Of a DNA stretch of 64,000 nt, positions 25,700 through 34,313 are shown piece by piece (position 1 is the stretch's first letter; each line of letters starts with the position of its first letter). Position numbers and translations under genes: made by a program. The notes beneath the pieces were generated by a model. The model ran no database searches. It saw only the letters and a list, made by a program, of their open reading frames with translations, and was not told the origin of the DNA. The stretch covers positions 2,496,068 through 2,560,067 of the forward strand of contig CAKZJV010000007.1 of NCBI GenBank assembly GCA_937120475.1, given 5' to 3'. This DNA comes from an uncultured Cryomorphaceae bacterium (lineage in GTDB: Bacteria > Bacteroidota > Bacteroidia > Flavobacteriales > Schleiferiaceae).

Positions 25700-27904
25700 A
25701 TGTCAAGTAAATCTCCAAACCCAAAGAGAAAATCAATTACCGCCCGGCTTGCCTATGACGGAAAGCCCGATGGAAAAGAACCCCTGGCCGCCTATGTATT
25801 CAATCGCAAAGGCGAGCTTCAGGAAAAGGTCACCGTAGAGAACGATGAGATCAGGTTCAATACTGATGCCAGGGAAATACTCAACGGCCGCCTGCTCATC
25901 GCTCCCCTGAATCCTGAAAAAAAGGAACAAGATAAAGAGGGGGTAAGCATCCGCAGCCTGAAGGCGCATATGGCTTACGAGCCTGCCCTGAGTCTAAAGG
26001 ATAATGAACTGATCCTGAAGCCCATTCCTGAATTTTATTGGGATAACTGGTGCTGGCGTTCCTGCCGGGTACGCGGCCGGGTGGTAAAGCCCATTTTTGT
26101 GGATGGTGAAAGTGTGGATATGCCGGTATGCCATGCCCGGGTGCACGTGTGCGAGGTGGATCGCCTCGCTCTGATTCTTCCGGAAATACCCGATCTGGAG
26201 ATCATCGATATCCGTGATTTTATCCTGGATTTTCCACCCAAACCGGTACCCATTCCAGAACCCTTGCCCGGACCATTTCCAGGGCCATTTCCTTTTTCAA
26301 GAATGGAAGGTAGCCAGCCTAAAGTGGCGCGAAAAAGTGTACTAAAGCCTTTGAGTAAAGACCTCAAAGAAGCGTTTCGCACCGATTCACCCCTGCAATT
26401 GAGGAAAGTACTGCTGGAAAATTTCCGCGTTTTACACCCCTATTTATGCCTGGAAGCCCGTTTCTGGCCCTATTTCTACTCCTGCGAAGAATTATTGGTG
26501 TTGGATACCGATGGCCAGGGCCGTTTTGACGGTACCATCTGGTACAACTGTTTTGGCGACCATCCCGATCTCTACTTTTGGGTGGAATACAGCATTGGTG
26601 ATGAGTGGACCACGGTTTACAAGCCCCCAAAACCCTGCAATACCTATTGGGATTATGAGTGCGGGTCAGAAGTGACCTTGCGTGTTACCGATCCCCGGGT
26701 AGATGTGTGCGGTGGACTGGACGTTCCTGCGGGCAATAGCAGTGTGGAGATTATCAAGGTTGGAGACCGTGGTTACGTTTCTCATATCGAGCAATCTTTT
26801 TGGGCTACTGAAATGGTGCAGGGTGCGGCCTTGCGTAGTGCGGGCCTTACCAACCTCAACGGTAACGGCCCTAAAATCCGTCCTTTTGGTGGCAGCCTCG
26901 GTTTCCGGGTAAAATTCGGTTCGGCATTCCCCGGTTTTGATAACATTACCCATTACCGCTGGTCGTACCGTAAAATTGCCACTGGTGAACTGAACGGTGT
27001 TGGCGCACAACCCTGGCGGGTGATCGATACCCCCGTAAGCATTAAGTACTACGAAGAGGTAGGCAATAACTTCCACAAAAAAGCCTATCCATTAGGGCCA
27101 GATCCAGCCATGGGTGAAACGGCTTTTAAAATACCTCCGCAGTTTGCTTCGGATATTGATGTGCCCAATCCCGATAACCGCGTGCGTAGCTGGGCGCTGG
27201 AAGAGTGGAACAGTGCTATACTCAACACTTTGTTTAGTGGTGTTCAGGAAATACAGCGCAGGGAGGATGCCGGGCTTTACCAGTTTAAATTCGAACTGTT
27301 GAAGCAGGTGGGCGGCAATCTGGCGGTGGCTGATTTACCCCGTGAGAACTTCCAGATACCGATGGAGGATTTGGACCCTTACCAAACGGAAGATGCGCCT
27401 GATAACCATCTCTTCCTGGTACCGGGTGGCAAGGCTTCAGGCTTTACCATGCGCCTGCGCATTGACAATAACCTTTGCAAGGCTGACATTAAGCCTGCCG
27501 TGGTGGATGGAAATGCCGCCAATGAGTGTGGTTTTGGCGAGTACAACAACCGCGCGACCGATGAGGTGAAACTCTCCTTTCTGGCGTACCACCCCAATAA
27601 CCTGGCTACGCTGAGCTACCGTGTACGTAAAGGCACGCAAACCAATGCTGCGGGTAACCCGGTGTACGTAGAAAGTACGGGTGGTATGTTACATACCAAT
27701 ACCCCCCAGGGTTACAATCGCAATGTGGCCAGTGTATTTGAGAAAGACGTGGCGGTAAGCGACCTGTTGGGTACTTGTCCTACTGAAGCGGCTTTTGGTG
27801 AATACCTGCGGGTAGATGCTTTGGCCACTAACGGCAGCTCTACCGAGTTGGGTTATGATGCGGCTTCACTAGCCGGTTTTGCGATCAAAAGGTCAGCAGA
27901 ATAA
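25700..27904 (+). CDS. 734-aa protein of unrecognised family
   Basis: No signal peptide and no membrane helix. A basic, Lys-rich start is followed by a beta-rich N-terminal domain ('ARLAYDGKPDGKEPLAAYVFNRKGELQEKV'). A Cys-rich core follows with 'WDNWCWRSCRVRGRVVKP' and 'PVCHARVHVCEVD' (about 115-155). A Pro-rich hinge ('PFPGPFPF', about 180-205) comes next. A second Cys/Trp-rich region resembles Ig or carboxypeptidase-regulatory-like beta folds ('DTDGQGRFDGTIWYNCFGDHPDLYFWVEY', 'TYWDYECGSEVTLRVTDPRV'). The C-terminal ~350 residues are beta-rich. No catalytic motif is recognised. Its place, divergent from an ECF sigma gene beside a TPR-CHAT protease, suggests a regulated structural component or protease target (inference). 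Confidence 0.75.
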   Translation: MSSKSPNPKRKSITARLAYDGKPDGKEPLAAYVFNRKGELQEKVTVENDEIRFNTDAREILNGRLLIAPLNPEKKEQDKEGVSIRSLKAHMAYEPALSLKDNELILKPIPEFYWDNWCWRSCRVRGRVVKPIFVDGESVDMPVCHARVHVCEVDRLALILPEIPDLEIIDIRDFILDFPPKPVPIPEPLPGPFPGPFPFSRMEGSQPKVARKSVLKPLSKDLKEAFRTDSPLQLRKVLLENFRVLHPYLCLEARFWPYFYSCEELLVLDTDGQGRFDGTIWYNCFGDHPDLYFWVEYSIGDEWTTVYKPPKPCNTYWDYECGSEVTLRVTDPRVDVCGGLDVPAGNSSVEIIKVGDRGYVSHIEQSFWATEMVQGAALRSAGLTNLNGNGPKIRPFGGSLGFRVKFGSAFPGFDNITHYRWSYRKIATGELNGVGAQPWRVIDTPVSIKYYEEVGNNFHKKAYPLGPDPAMGETAFKIPPQFASDIDVPNPDNRVRSWALEEWNSAILNTLFSGVQEIQRREDAGLYQFKFELLKQVGGNLAVADLPRENFQIPMEDLDPYQTEDAPDNHLFLVPGGKASGFTMRLRIDNNLCKADIKPAVVDGNAANECGFGEYNNRATDEVKLSFLAYHPNNLATLSYRVRKGTQTNAAGNPVYVESTGGMLHTNTPQGYNRNVASVFEKDVAVSDLLGTCPTEAAFGEYLRVDALATNGSSTELGYDAASLAGFAIKRSAE

Positions 27905-27961
27905 GTCATGACCAGGCTCCGATAGTTTCCGTATTGCCCATACCGGAAGCCCGGAACCGGA

Positions 27962-27990
27962 AGCCTCCCGTGAAAGCGGGGGGCTTTTTC
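27962..27990 (+). terminator. rho-independent terminator of the 734-aa gene
   Basis: AGCCTCCCG and CGGGGGGCT pair with one G-T wobble around TGAAAG, followed by TTTTTC. It is 57 bp past the stop codon. Confidence 0.7.
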
Positions 27991-28050
27991 TTAGGTTTCG
28001 TATTGTAAAAGTTATATTCCCAGTAAGAAGCGTATATGCTTTGGAAATGA

Positions 28051-29085
28051 TTACAGCTTATCTAGAAGCATGTGATGCATGTAATTTGCGAGAAGTCCAA
28101 CAATATCTTCATTAAAGTGATATGTATAGCTCTCATCTTTAGAATATTGATGAAACTCTGGGTTGTGCCACAAAGAATCAATCACTTCAATGAATTGCTT
28201 ATATGATAATTCTCTTTCATTAAAAGGTTTTTCAGATTTTAGATCTTGATAAGTTTCCTTACCAAACTCATATAACCATGAGACTCTGTCTTTGAGCAAA
28301 CTCAAAGTAAATAATACGATTATCTCTGGATTCTTTTGACCAAACTCTGAAGCGTGCATTAAAAATGATAGCTGTTTACCGACTCCCTTTTCACCATGGC
28401 TTCCTTTTTTATTTTGTGAATGTATCCTTCCTTCAATTCTTGATGGTAAATCCTGAAACATAACCTTTATCTCCTCGAATAATTTTGAAGTATTGTTTTC
28501 ATTGTACTCCACATCATTTGCTTCTTCGGGGTCACCTTTTCTCTTCTCAAATATTTGGTCAATTTGAGTGATAAACTTTTTTACATGAAACCGAATGGTT
28601 TCATCATCCGGCTCGGAGTTGGGGATACGATCTACCAATTGAAATACGAGTTTGCATAGATCATCTTCATCGCCTCCGCAGTTTTGAAATTGAGCGAATG
28701 GACCGTTGGAAGCATTTTTTAAAGAGAGTCCAAGTGCCACCCCTAAAATGGGAGTATTGAGCTTTCCCTTAGCCATGCCGGCTTCAAATAGAATCCAAGG
28801 CCGGTCAATACTATTGGGTGTTAGTAAGCACACCACATCACTTGCACTTTGAATATTCTTGATAATCTCAGGGTACCATTCTACACCATATTCAATACCT
28901 TGATTGCTTTTTTTGTCTGATGATCTAAATGATTTGAGAACACCTGCACTTACCCGTTTAAGAAGGGCACTGAATTCTTCGGCAATTTCAGCATCCCTGG
29001 AATCATGACTAATAAAAACCAATGAACTCGAAGTTTTGCTAACTATTTGCTCTTTCTTATCTTCCGTATCTTTTTTCTCACTCAT
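28051..29085 (-). CDS. TIR-domain protein, probable NAD-cleaving effector
   Basis: 344 aa. The TIR domain spans about 20-170: 'SLVFISHDSRDAEIAEEFSALL', then 'GVEWYPEIIKNIQSASDVVCLLTPNSIDRPWILFEAGMA' with Glu101 in the catalytic-Glu position of NADase TIRs. The rest (170-344) is helical, with no family I recognise; 'KKGSHGEKGVGKQLSFLMHASEFG' and 'YTYHFNEDIVGLLANYMHHMLL' stand out. The gene is clearly more AT-rich than its neighbours, and no operon partner is present, so acquisition by transfer is likely. TIR proteins with such architecture serve in antiphage immunity, but here the sensor, if any, must be the C-terminal domain or unlinked. Confidence 0.85.
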   Translation of the reverse strand: MSEKKDTEDKKEQIVSKTSSSLVFISHDSRDAEIAEEFSALLKRVSAGVLKSFRSSDKKSNQGIEYGVEWYPEIIKNIQSASDVVCLLTPNSIDRPWILFEAGMAKGKLNTPILGVALGLSLKNASNGPFAQFQNCGGDEDDLCKLVFQLVDRIPNSEPDDETIRFHVKKFITQIDQIFEKRKGDPEEANDVEYNENNTSKLFEEIKVMFQDLPSRIEGRIHSQNKKGSHGEKGVGKQLSFLMHASEFGQKNPEIIVLFTLSLLKDRVSWLYEFGKETYQDLKSEKPFNERELSYKQFIEVIDSLWHNPEFHQYSKDESYTYHFNEDIVGLLANYMHHMLLDKL

Positions 29086-29226
29086 TTTGTGTTAAAGCTT
29101 TGGGTATATTTTCCCAAAACTATCATAATTTTTAGCGAGAAACTACTTCAAATAGTTTACTAATGACTTTTTGACCTATTCATCTTTGTACTTTCATCTT
29201 TCCCCTGTATTCCCCAATTTAGCCCC

Positions 29227-30597
29227 ATGGAAATGAGCTGGCTCAACTGCTTTACACCCGACCGTTTTGGGATGGATAAGGCCACTACCAATGTGCGTTC
29301 GGAATACGAAAGGGATTACGACCGCATCATCTTTTCTTCGGCCTTTCGCAGGCTGCAAAACAAAACCCAGGTGTTTCCACTACCGGAGCACGTTTTTGTA
29401 CACAACCGTTTAACCCACTCGCTGGAGGTGGTCAGTGTAGGGCGTTCCCTGGGAAAAATTGTGGGCGATGCCCTGGCTGAGGAGCCAGCTATTAAGGAAA
29501 ACGATGCAGCTTACGATTTTTACCGCAACCAGCTTAAAAATGTGATTTCCACGGCTTGCTTGGCGCATGATTTGGGAAATCCGGCATTTGGTCACAGTGG
29601 GGAAGAGGCCATTTCGCAATACTTCAGAGACCGAGCTGGTGATCAGGATTTTCGGGATTTGTTTACCGCAGCGCAGTGGACAGATCTGACCCACTTTGAG
29701 GGGAATGCCAACGCTCTGCGCATCCTCACCAAACAGTTTAACGGTCGGCTTAAGGGTGGGTACCGCCTGACCTATCCTACGCTGGCCAGTATTTTAAAAT
29801 ACCCTTGCGAGTCCACCGGGCGTATTAAAAAAGGGCCAAAGCATCGCTCCAAATACGGTTTCTTTCAGTCTGATCGCGCTACTTTCCTGGACATTGCACA
29901 AAACCTACATCTTAAAAAGGAAAGTGAAGAGCCATTGGCCTATTACCGCCACCCTTTTGTGTACCTGGTAGAGGCAGCCGATGACATTTGCTACAGCATT
30001 ATTGATTATGAAGATGCGCACCGCCTGGGCATATTGAGTTTTAAGGAGGTGAAAAAGGATTTGCTGGCCTTGCTGAAGCACAATCCTGAGGAAGATCTTA
30101 AGCGGGTAAAAGGCAATCTGAAACAATTGCAAAACGACCCCAATGAGGCGGTGGCTTACCTGAGAGCCAAGGCCATCAACTTTTTGGTGAACGAGTGTGC
30201 GAGGGTTTTTATCCATCATAAAGAGGATATCCTGAAAGGTAGTTTTGAGGGGGCCCTGATCCAGCATTGTGAAGATTTACAGGATGCGCTTGATCACATT
30301 GAGGATATTTCCGTAAAGCGCATTTACAACCACTCCAGCGTGGTGAAAATTGAACTGGCTGGTTTCCGCATCATGTCCGGCCTCATTGCCGATTTGGTGG
30401 AGGCTGCCCTCACCGATGAAAAGGAAAAACGGCACAAAAAGCTTTTGAGCCTGATGCCCAGTCAGTACCGCTTTGAAAACGAGGTCAGCGCCTATGAAAA
30501 GATCATGTGCATCCTCGATTATGTTTCCGGCATGACCGATAATTATGCCCTGGAGCTCTACCGTAACCTCCGAGGAATATCAGTACCGGAAATTTAA
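29227..30597 (+). CDS. dgt: deoxyguanosinetriphosphate triphosphohydrolase (dGTPase)
   Basis: 456 aa, the usual family length. The HD-domain metal ligands are visible: His64 in 'FVHNRLTHSLEV', His114-Asp115 in 'CLAHDLGNPAFGHSGEEA', and a later Asp in 'YLVEAADDICYSIIDYEDA'. It hydrolyses dGTP to deoxyguanosine and triphosphate, shaping the dNTP pool. GC content is like the chromosome, unlike the divergent TIR gene next to it. Its 3' end overlaps the convergent doxX-like gene by 4 nt. A start three codons in (MSW) is possible. Confidence 0.93.
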   Translation: MEMSWLNCFTPDRFGMDKATTNVRSEYERDYDRIIFSSAFRRLQNKTQVFPLPEHVFVHNRLTHSLEVVSVGRSLGKIVGDALAEEPAIKENDAAYDFYRNQLKNVISTACLAHDLGNPAFGHSGEEAISQYFRDRAGDQDFRDLFTAAQWTDLTHFEGNANALRILTKQFNGRLKGGYRLTYPTLASILKYPCESTGRIKKGPKHRSKYGFFQSDRATFLDIAQNLHLKKESEEPLAYYRHPFVYLVEAADDICYSIIDYEDAHRLGILSFKEVKKDLLALLKHNPEEDLKRVKGNLKQLQNDPNEAVAYLRAKAINFLVNECARVFIHHKEDILKGSFEGALIQHCEDLQDALDHIEDISVKRIYNHSSVVKIELAGFRIMSGLIADLVEAALTDEKEKRHKKLLSLMPSQYRFENEVSAYEKIMCILDYVSGMTDNYALELYRNLRGISVPEI

Positions 30598-30998
30598 CGG
30601 TTGATAAAAGGGATACTCTTACGGTGCAGGAAGAGCGTGATCAAGCTACAGGCGGTAACCAATAAGGCCAGGTAAAATAAAAGTCCGCCATCGCCCTGTA
30701 CTGCAATACCCAACTTGGTAAGGTGAAAAAAGATGGCCCCGGCCATTATTCCCACAGCCATTACTGCGCCCAGCCAGGCCGTACGCGGAACCAGCAATAG
30801 AATACTGGCTATTAGTTCACCGATACCACTGCCAATACGGCCCCAGGGTTCCATACCCACGGTGGTGAAGATATACACACTTTCAGGCTGGGCGGTAAAC
30901 TTGAAATACAACGTTTGTAAAAGAATGATAGCCGCTGCTAAACGGACGATCCAGGACAAAATACGGGCGGTTGAAGTCACGTTTTGATTTTGGGTCAA
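30594..30998 (-). CDS. DoxX-family membrane protein
   Basis: 134 aa with four hydrophobic segments (about 12-30, 55-72, 78-97, 103-123) and the DoxX-type features 'RLAAAIILLQTLYFKF' and 'GRIGSGIGELIASILLLVPRTAWLGAVMAVGIMAGAIFFHLTKLG'. Such proteins are linked to thiol/quinone redox chemistry, but this subfamily is undefined. It is a single gene between dgt and the bat operon. Confidence 0.82.
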   Translation of the reverse strand: MTQNQNVTSTARILSWIVRLAAAIILLQTLYFKFTAQPESVYIFTTVGMEPWGRIGSGIGELIASILLLVPRTAWLGAVMAVGIMAGAIFFHLTKLGIAVQGDGGLLFYLALLVTACSLITLFLHRKSIPFINR

Positions 30999-31033
30999 AG
31001 ATGGCTAAGCCGCTATGCATCCAATGTCGCCTT

Positions 31034-31780
31034 TCAGACTTCGGTAATATCTTCGGCTTCTATCCAGCCGATTTTACCATCCGGCAAGCGTATTTTTTTC
31101 CAGCCTTCCAGGTAATCGGTAACCTGGGCTTTGGTGCCCTCGTGCAGTATAAAAGCATCTTCAGCCGAAGGGCTGGGAGCGGTTTTTACATAGCTGCTGG
31201 GCACCATAACAATGGCGGGCTTGTGGTGGCGGTTGTACGAGTCGTGAGCATAGGCCAGGCTTAGTGCGATTACACCCAGCAGCAATCCAAAAAAGCCGAG
31301 AATAAAGCCGGGCCTGCGCCAGGCCGAAAAAAGATAAAGGGCTAAACCCACCGCCATTAAACCTAAAAACAGGAGGGCGGATAAAGCCCAGGCATCCGGT
31401 GACAGTAGTTGCAATAAGCCCAGGTAGGCGGTTCGCACTAAAGGTTTGGGCATGGTTTCAAAACGGTCAATTACTCCCTGTTGGGCAATCTTCAGGTTTT
31501 GTTGCACATCCTCATCGTAGGGATCTAACTGGGCGGCCCGCTCGTAATTGAGAATGGCCGGAGCGGTTTGCCCCAATTTATAATAGGCATTGCCCATATT
31601 GAAGTAGAGGGCCACACTTTCATAACCCTGTTTGCGAATAGCCTGGTAATGCTCCAGGGCCTCTAAATATTTCTCGGCTTTATAGGCTGCGTTGGCTTTT
31701 TCAAAATCGGCTTCCAGGCCTTGTGCATTCAGGCTGGCTGCAGTAAACAGTATGATCAAAAATCCCCAGACCTTTCTCAT
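31034..31780 (-). CDS. batE: BatE: TPR and SH3-domain aerotolerance protein
   Basis: 248 aa. The signal peptide ends 'SLNAQG'. TPRs lie at about 28-110 ('AYKAEKYLEALEHYQAIRKQGYESVALYFNMGNAYYKLG'), followed by two membrane helices near 130-180. A C-terminal bacterial SH3 domain ('YVKTAPSPSAEDAFILHEGTKAQVTDYLEGWKKIRLPDGKIGWI') ends the protein. Last gene of the bat operon; its start overlaps batD by 4 nt. It probably acts with BatA-D in the envelope. Confidence 0.88.
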   Translation of the reverse strand: MRKVWGFLIILFTAASLNAQGLEADFEKANAAYKAEKYLEALEHYQAIRKQGYESVALYFNMGNAYYKLGQTAPAILNYERAAQLDPYDEDVQQNLKIAQQGVIDRFETMPKPLVRTAYLGLLQLLSPDAWALSALLFLGLMAVGLALYLFSAWRRPGFILGFFGLLLGVIALSLAYAHDSYNRHHKPAIVMVPSSYVKTAPSPSAEDAFILHEGTKAQVTDYLEGWKKIRLPDGKIGWIEAEDITEV

Positions 31781-33543
31781 AGCTTACTTTCAATTTCGGT
31801 GATCAAACTGGCGGTTTCCTCATAGTCCGCGCGTGGGTCGGAAACTCCGGCCGAGGTAAAACGGGCCAACTCCGCCCGGTTCATCATATCGATAGTACGG
31901 GCGGCCAGTGAACTTTCAACGTTGCGGGTAATGAGCTCCTCACGAATAGTGTCTTTGCTCATTTTACTTTGCGGAATGTTGAAACGGTCGGAAAAATAAC
32001 CCCATAATGCTGTGGATAGGGCATTGTAAAAGGCTTCTTTTTCCTGGGCTTCCAGTTTTTTGCGGGCTTCTTTCAGATGTTTACGGGCTACCTTACCGGC
32101 CTTGCCCTGGCGGCTACGGGCCGCATCAGGCTTGCGGCTGCTTACCGCAAAAAAGAAGATGAGCATACCGGCCATACCGGCACCCAACCCTCCCAGGGTG
32201 CCGTAAAAAACGTTGGAGCCTAAAAGTGATTGTCCTATTTTTTTGAAGTTTCCGGGATTGGTTTTGATGTAGAGGATATCGCTGCCCAAAAAGTTGACGT
32301 CTTCCTGGGGTGTGGCGGCAATACCACCGTTGGCCTGTCCGGGCTGGGCGGGAGCCCCGGTAACCGTTACCTCAAATTCATTGGAGCTAAGGGTTTCGTA
32401 TCGCTCCGTACGGGGATCGAAAAAGGAGAATTTTACGCGGGGAATTTTATAGGTGCCACCGTAACGCGGAATAAGCAGGTACTCAAAAGTTTTACTGCCG
32501 CTCATGCCATAGGCACCGATGTTGATGTTTTCGGAAAATTTAGGGTCGTAGGCCTCGAAGGCATTGGGTATTTCAGGAGCGGGAAGATCAACCAGCTTTA
32601 GGTTGCCCTCACCTTTCACCGTAATTTTAAGGGTTACGGATTCATTGGCCGAAAGTTGATTGCGGCTCAGGCTAACATCCATCGTATAACGCCCAACGGC
32701 ACCGTTAAAACCGGAGGGCCGCCCGGCTTCGGGAAGTGGCTTAACGGTGATGGCCGGAAAGCTCTCGGTAGCCGTCTGATCGATGGTTTGGGTAACCCTT
32801 CGTCCAAAAAAATCGCGCCTGTTGCTGGGCACCTGGGTAGGTATCCTTACCTCTACATCACCAGGCCGGATAGTGCCACTACGCTGCGGGATCAATACTT
32901 TTTGCCGGATAATAGCCGTGGTGTACAGTTCCCCCTGGTACATATCCCGTTCCGTATCAATGCGTTTAATCTCCACATCGTTTTTGTAAAAGCCGGTGTA
33001 ATCCGGTTCATCCAAAAGTTCAGGGCGGCTAACGCTGAGGCCCTGTTTTATAAAGAGTTTATAGGAAGTTACGATAGGTTCGCCCTGGTAAACCGAAGTT
33101 TTAGAGGCCAGCACTTTAAGAAAAGCCCCATTGCTGGCTACACTGTAAGGGTCGTCAGGGTCACTGGCGCGCGGGCTGCTTTGCTCCACCGTAATGGTAA
33201 GTGGTTGTGTACGGTAAGTTTGCCCGTCCACTTCAATACTGGCGGGATCAATGGTATAAGTTCCTACCTCACGGGCCTGCAAAACGTAGCTGTAACTTAC
33301 GTTAAAACGCATCCCGTAATTGTCCATATAACTGGAGTAGGAGGTGTTGGGCCCGCCCAAAATGCGGAAGCCTTCAAAAGAGGGTGCCTGGAAGTCGCGA
33401 CCTTTGGAATTGATTTTGAACTCTACCGTAAACTGCTCATTACGGCCCACCGTGGTGCGGTTGGCGTTGGCCTTAAAGCTGATTTGCGCCTGGCTTTGAA
33501 GCAGGCTTAATAATAGGCTTATGATCAACAAAGTGTTTTTCAT
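31777..33543 (-). CDS. batD: BatD: oxygen-tolerance (Aerotolerance) membrane protein
   Basis: 588 aa. Signal peptide, then a long periplasmic part of Ig-like beta repeats ('ISFKANANRTTVGRNEQFTVEFKINSKG', 'NGAVGRYTMDVSLSRNQLSANESVTLKITVKGEGNLKLVDLP'). One membrane helix near 440-460 and a cytosolic helical tail with basic start 'SSRKPDAARSRQGKAGKVARKHLKEARKKLEAQ' follow. Its length and order match BatD. It lies between batC and batE. Confidence 0.9.
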   Translation of the reverse strand: MKNTLLIISLLLSLLQSQAQISFKANANRTTVGRNEQFTVEFKINSKGRDFQAPSFEGFRILGGPNTSYSSYMDNYGMRFNVSYSYVLQAREVGTYTIDPASIEVDGQTYRTQPLTITVEQSSPRASDPDDPYSVASNGAFLKVLASKTSVYQGEPIVTSYKLFIKQGLSVSRPELLDEPDYTGFYKNDVEIKRIDTERDMYQGELYTTAIIRQKVLIPQRSGTIRPGDVEVRIPTQVPSNRRDFFGRRVTQTIDQTATESFPAITVKPLPEAGRPSGFNGAVGRYTMDVSLSRNQLSANESVTLKITVKGEGNLKLVDLPAPEIPNAFEAYDPKFSENINIGAYGMSGSKTFEYLLIPRYGGTYKIPRVKFSFFDPRTERYETLSSNEFEVTVTGAPAQPGQANGGIAATPQEDVNFLGSDILYIKTNPGNFKKIGQSLLGSNVFYGTLGGLGAGMAGMLIFFFAVSSRKPDAARSRQGKAGKVARKHLKEARKKLEAQEKEAFYNALSTALWGYFSDRFNIPQSKMSKDTIREELITRNVESSLAARTIDMMNRAELARFTSAGVSDPRADYEETASLITEIESKL

Positions 33544-33545
33544 AC

Positions 33546-34313
33546 CTACCAGTCTTTATCCGTTTTAATGGGTTTAGACTTTATTTTTTCCTCGTTCAGC
33601 TTTTTCTGCAATTGCTGCTCTTCGCGACTCAAGGCCTGAAGGAGGCGTTGTGCATCTTCACGTGATATTTTATCGGGGCGTGGAGCCTGACCTTTTTGCT
33701 GATCCTGATCGGGTTGATCTTTATTGGGATCTCCATCGTTTTGCTGCTGATCCGGTTTCTTTTCGTCCTTATTATCGCCTTGTTGCTGGTTTTCCTGGTT
33801 CTGTTGGTCTTTTTTATCCTGGTCCTTCTGATCTTTATTTTGCTGATCCTGCTTTTGGTCCTGGTTCTGTTGGTTTTGCTGTTGCTGCTGTTGTTGTTGC
33901 TCTTTCAAAGCCTTGGCCAGGTTGTAGCGTGTTTCATTATCCTTAGGGTTGAGCTTTAACGATTGCTTGTAGGCGTCAATGGCTTCCTTTAACTTTTTCT
34001 GTTCGCGGTAAGTATTGCCCAGGTTGTGCAGTGCCTTGGCCCGTACTTCGGTGTTTTCGGTAAGGGCCGATGATTTTTTATACTGGGCTTCGGCCTCTTC
34101 CCAACGCTCCTGTTTGTACAGGGAATTGGCCAGGTTGTAAGTACCCTCTACCGGTCTTTCATTTTCTTCCAACGACTTGCGGTAGGCCACTTCGGCATCG
34201 GCATAATTTTCATCGGCATAGGCATTATTACCCTTGCTCACCTCGCTGCGGTAACCCTGACTCCAGGCCATAGTGGCCACCAGTATGCATAAAAGGCTAC
34301 TTATCGTTTTCAT
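33546..34313 (-). CDS. batC: BatC: TPR protein with Gln/Asp/Lys-rich tail
   Basis: 255 aa from ATG at 34313, giving signal 'KTISSLLCILVATMAWSQ'; the TTG three codons earlier is less likely. Three TPRs lie at about 25-135. Then come about 70 residues of extreme low complexity (runs of Q, then QN/DQK/DKK mixtures), encoded by CAG/CAA repeats visible as (tgctgt/ttg)n at about 33875-33902. A basic coiled tail 'DAQRLLQALSREEQQLQKKLNEEKIKSKPIKTDKDW' follows. It overlaps the batB stop by 17 nt. TPRs should scaffold the Bat complex. Confidence 0.88.
   Translation of the reverse strand: MKTISSLLCILVATMAWSQGYRSEVSKGNNAYADENYADAEVAYRKSLEENERPVEGTYNLANSLYKQERWEEAEAQYKKSSALTENTEVRAKALHNLGNTYREQKKLKEAIDAYKQSLKLNPKDNETRYNLAKALKEQQQQQQQQNQQNQDQKQDQQNKDQKDQDKKDQQNQENQQQGDNKDEKKPDQQQNDGDPNKDQPDQDQQKGQAPRPDKISREDAQRLLQALSREEQQLQKKLNEEKIKSKPIKTDKDW

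Noticed and set aside
32656-33510. 284-aa plus-strand frame opposite batD
   Set aside because: batD explains this DNA with signal, Ig repeats and operon context; the other frame has no family features.
33650-33959. Leu- and Ile-rich hydrophobic frames on the plus strand
   Set aside because: They are antisense readings of the CAG/CAA-rich batC tract; CTG/TTG codons give false membrane-like sequence.
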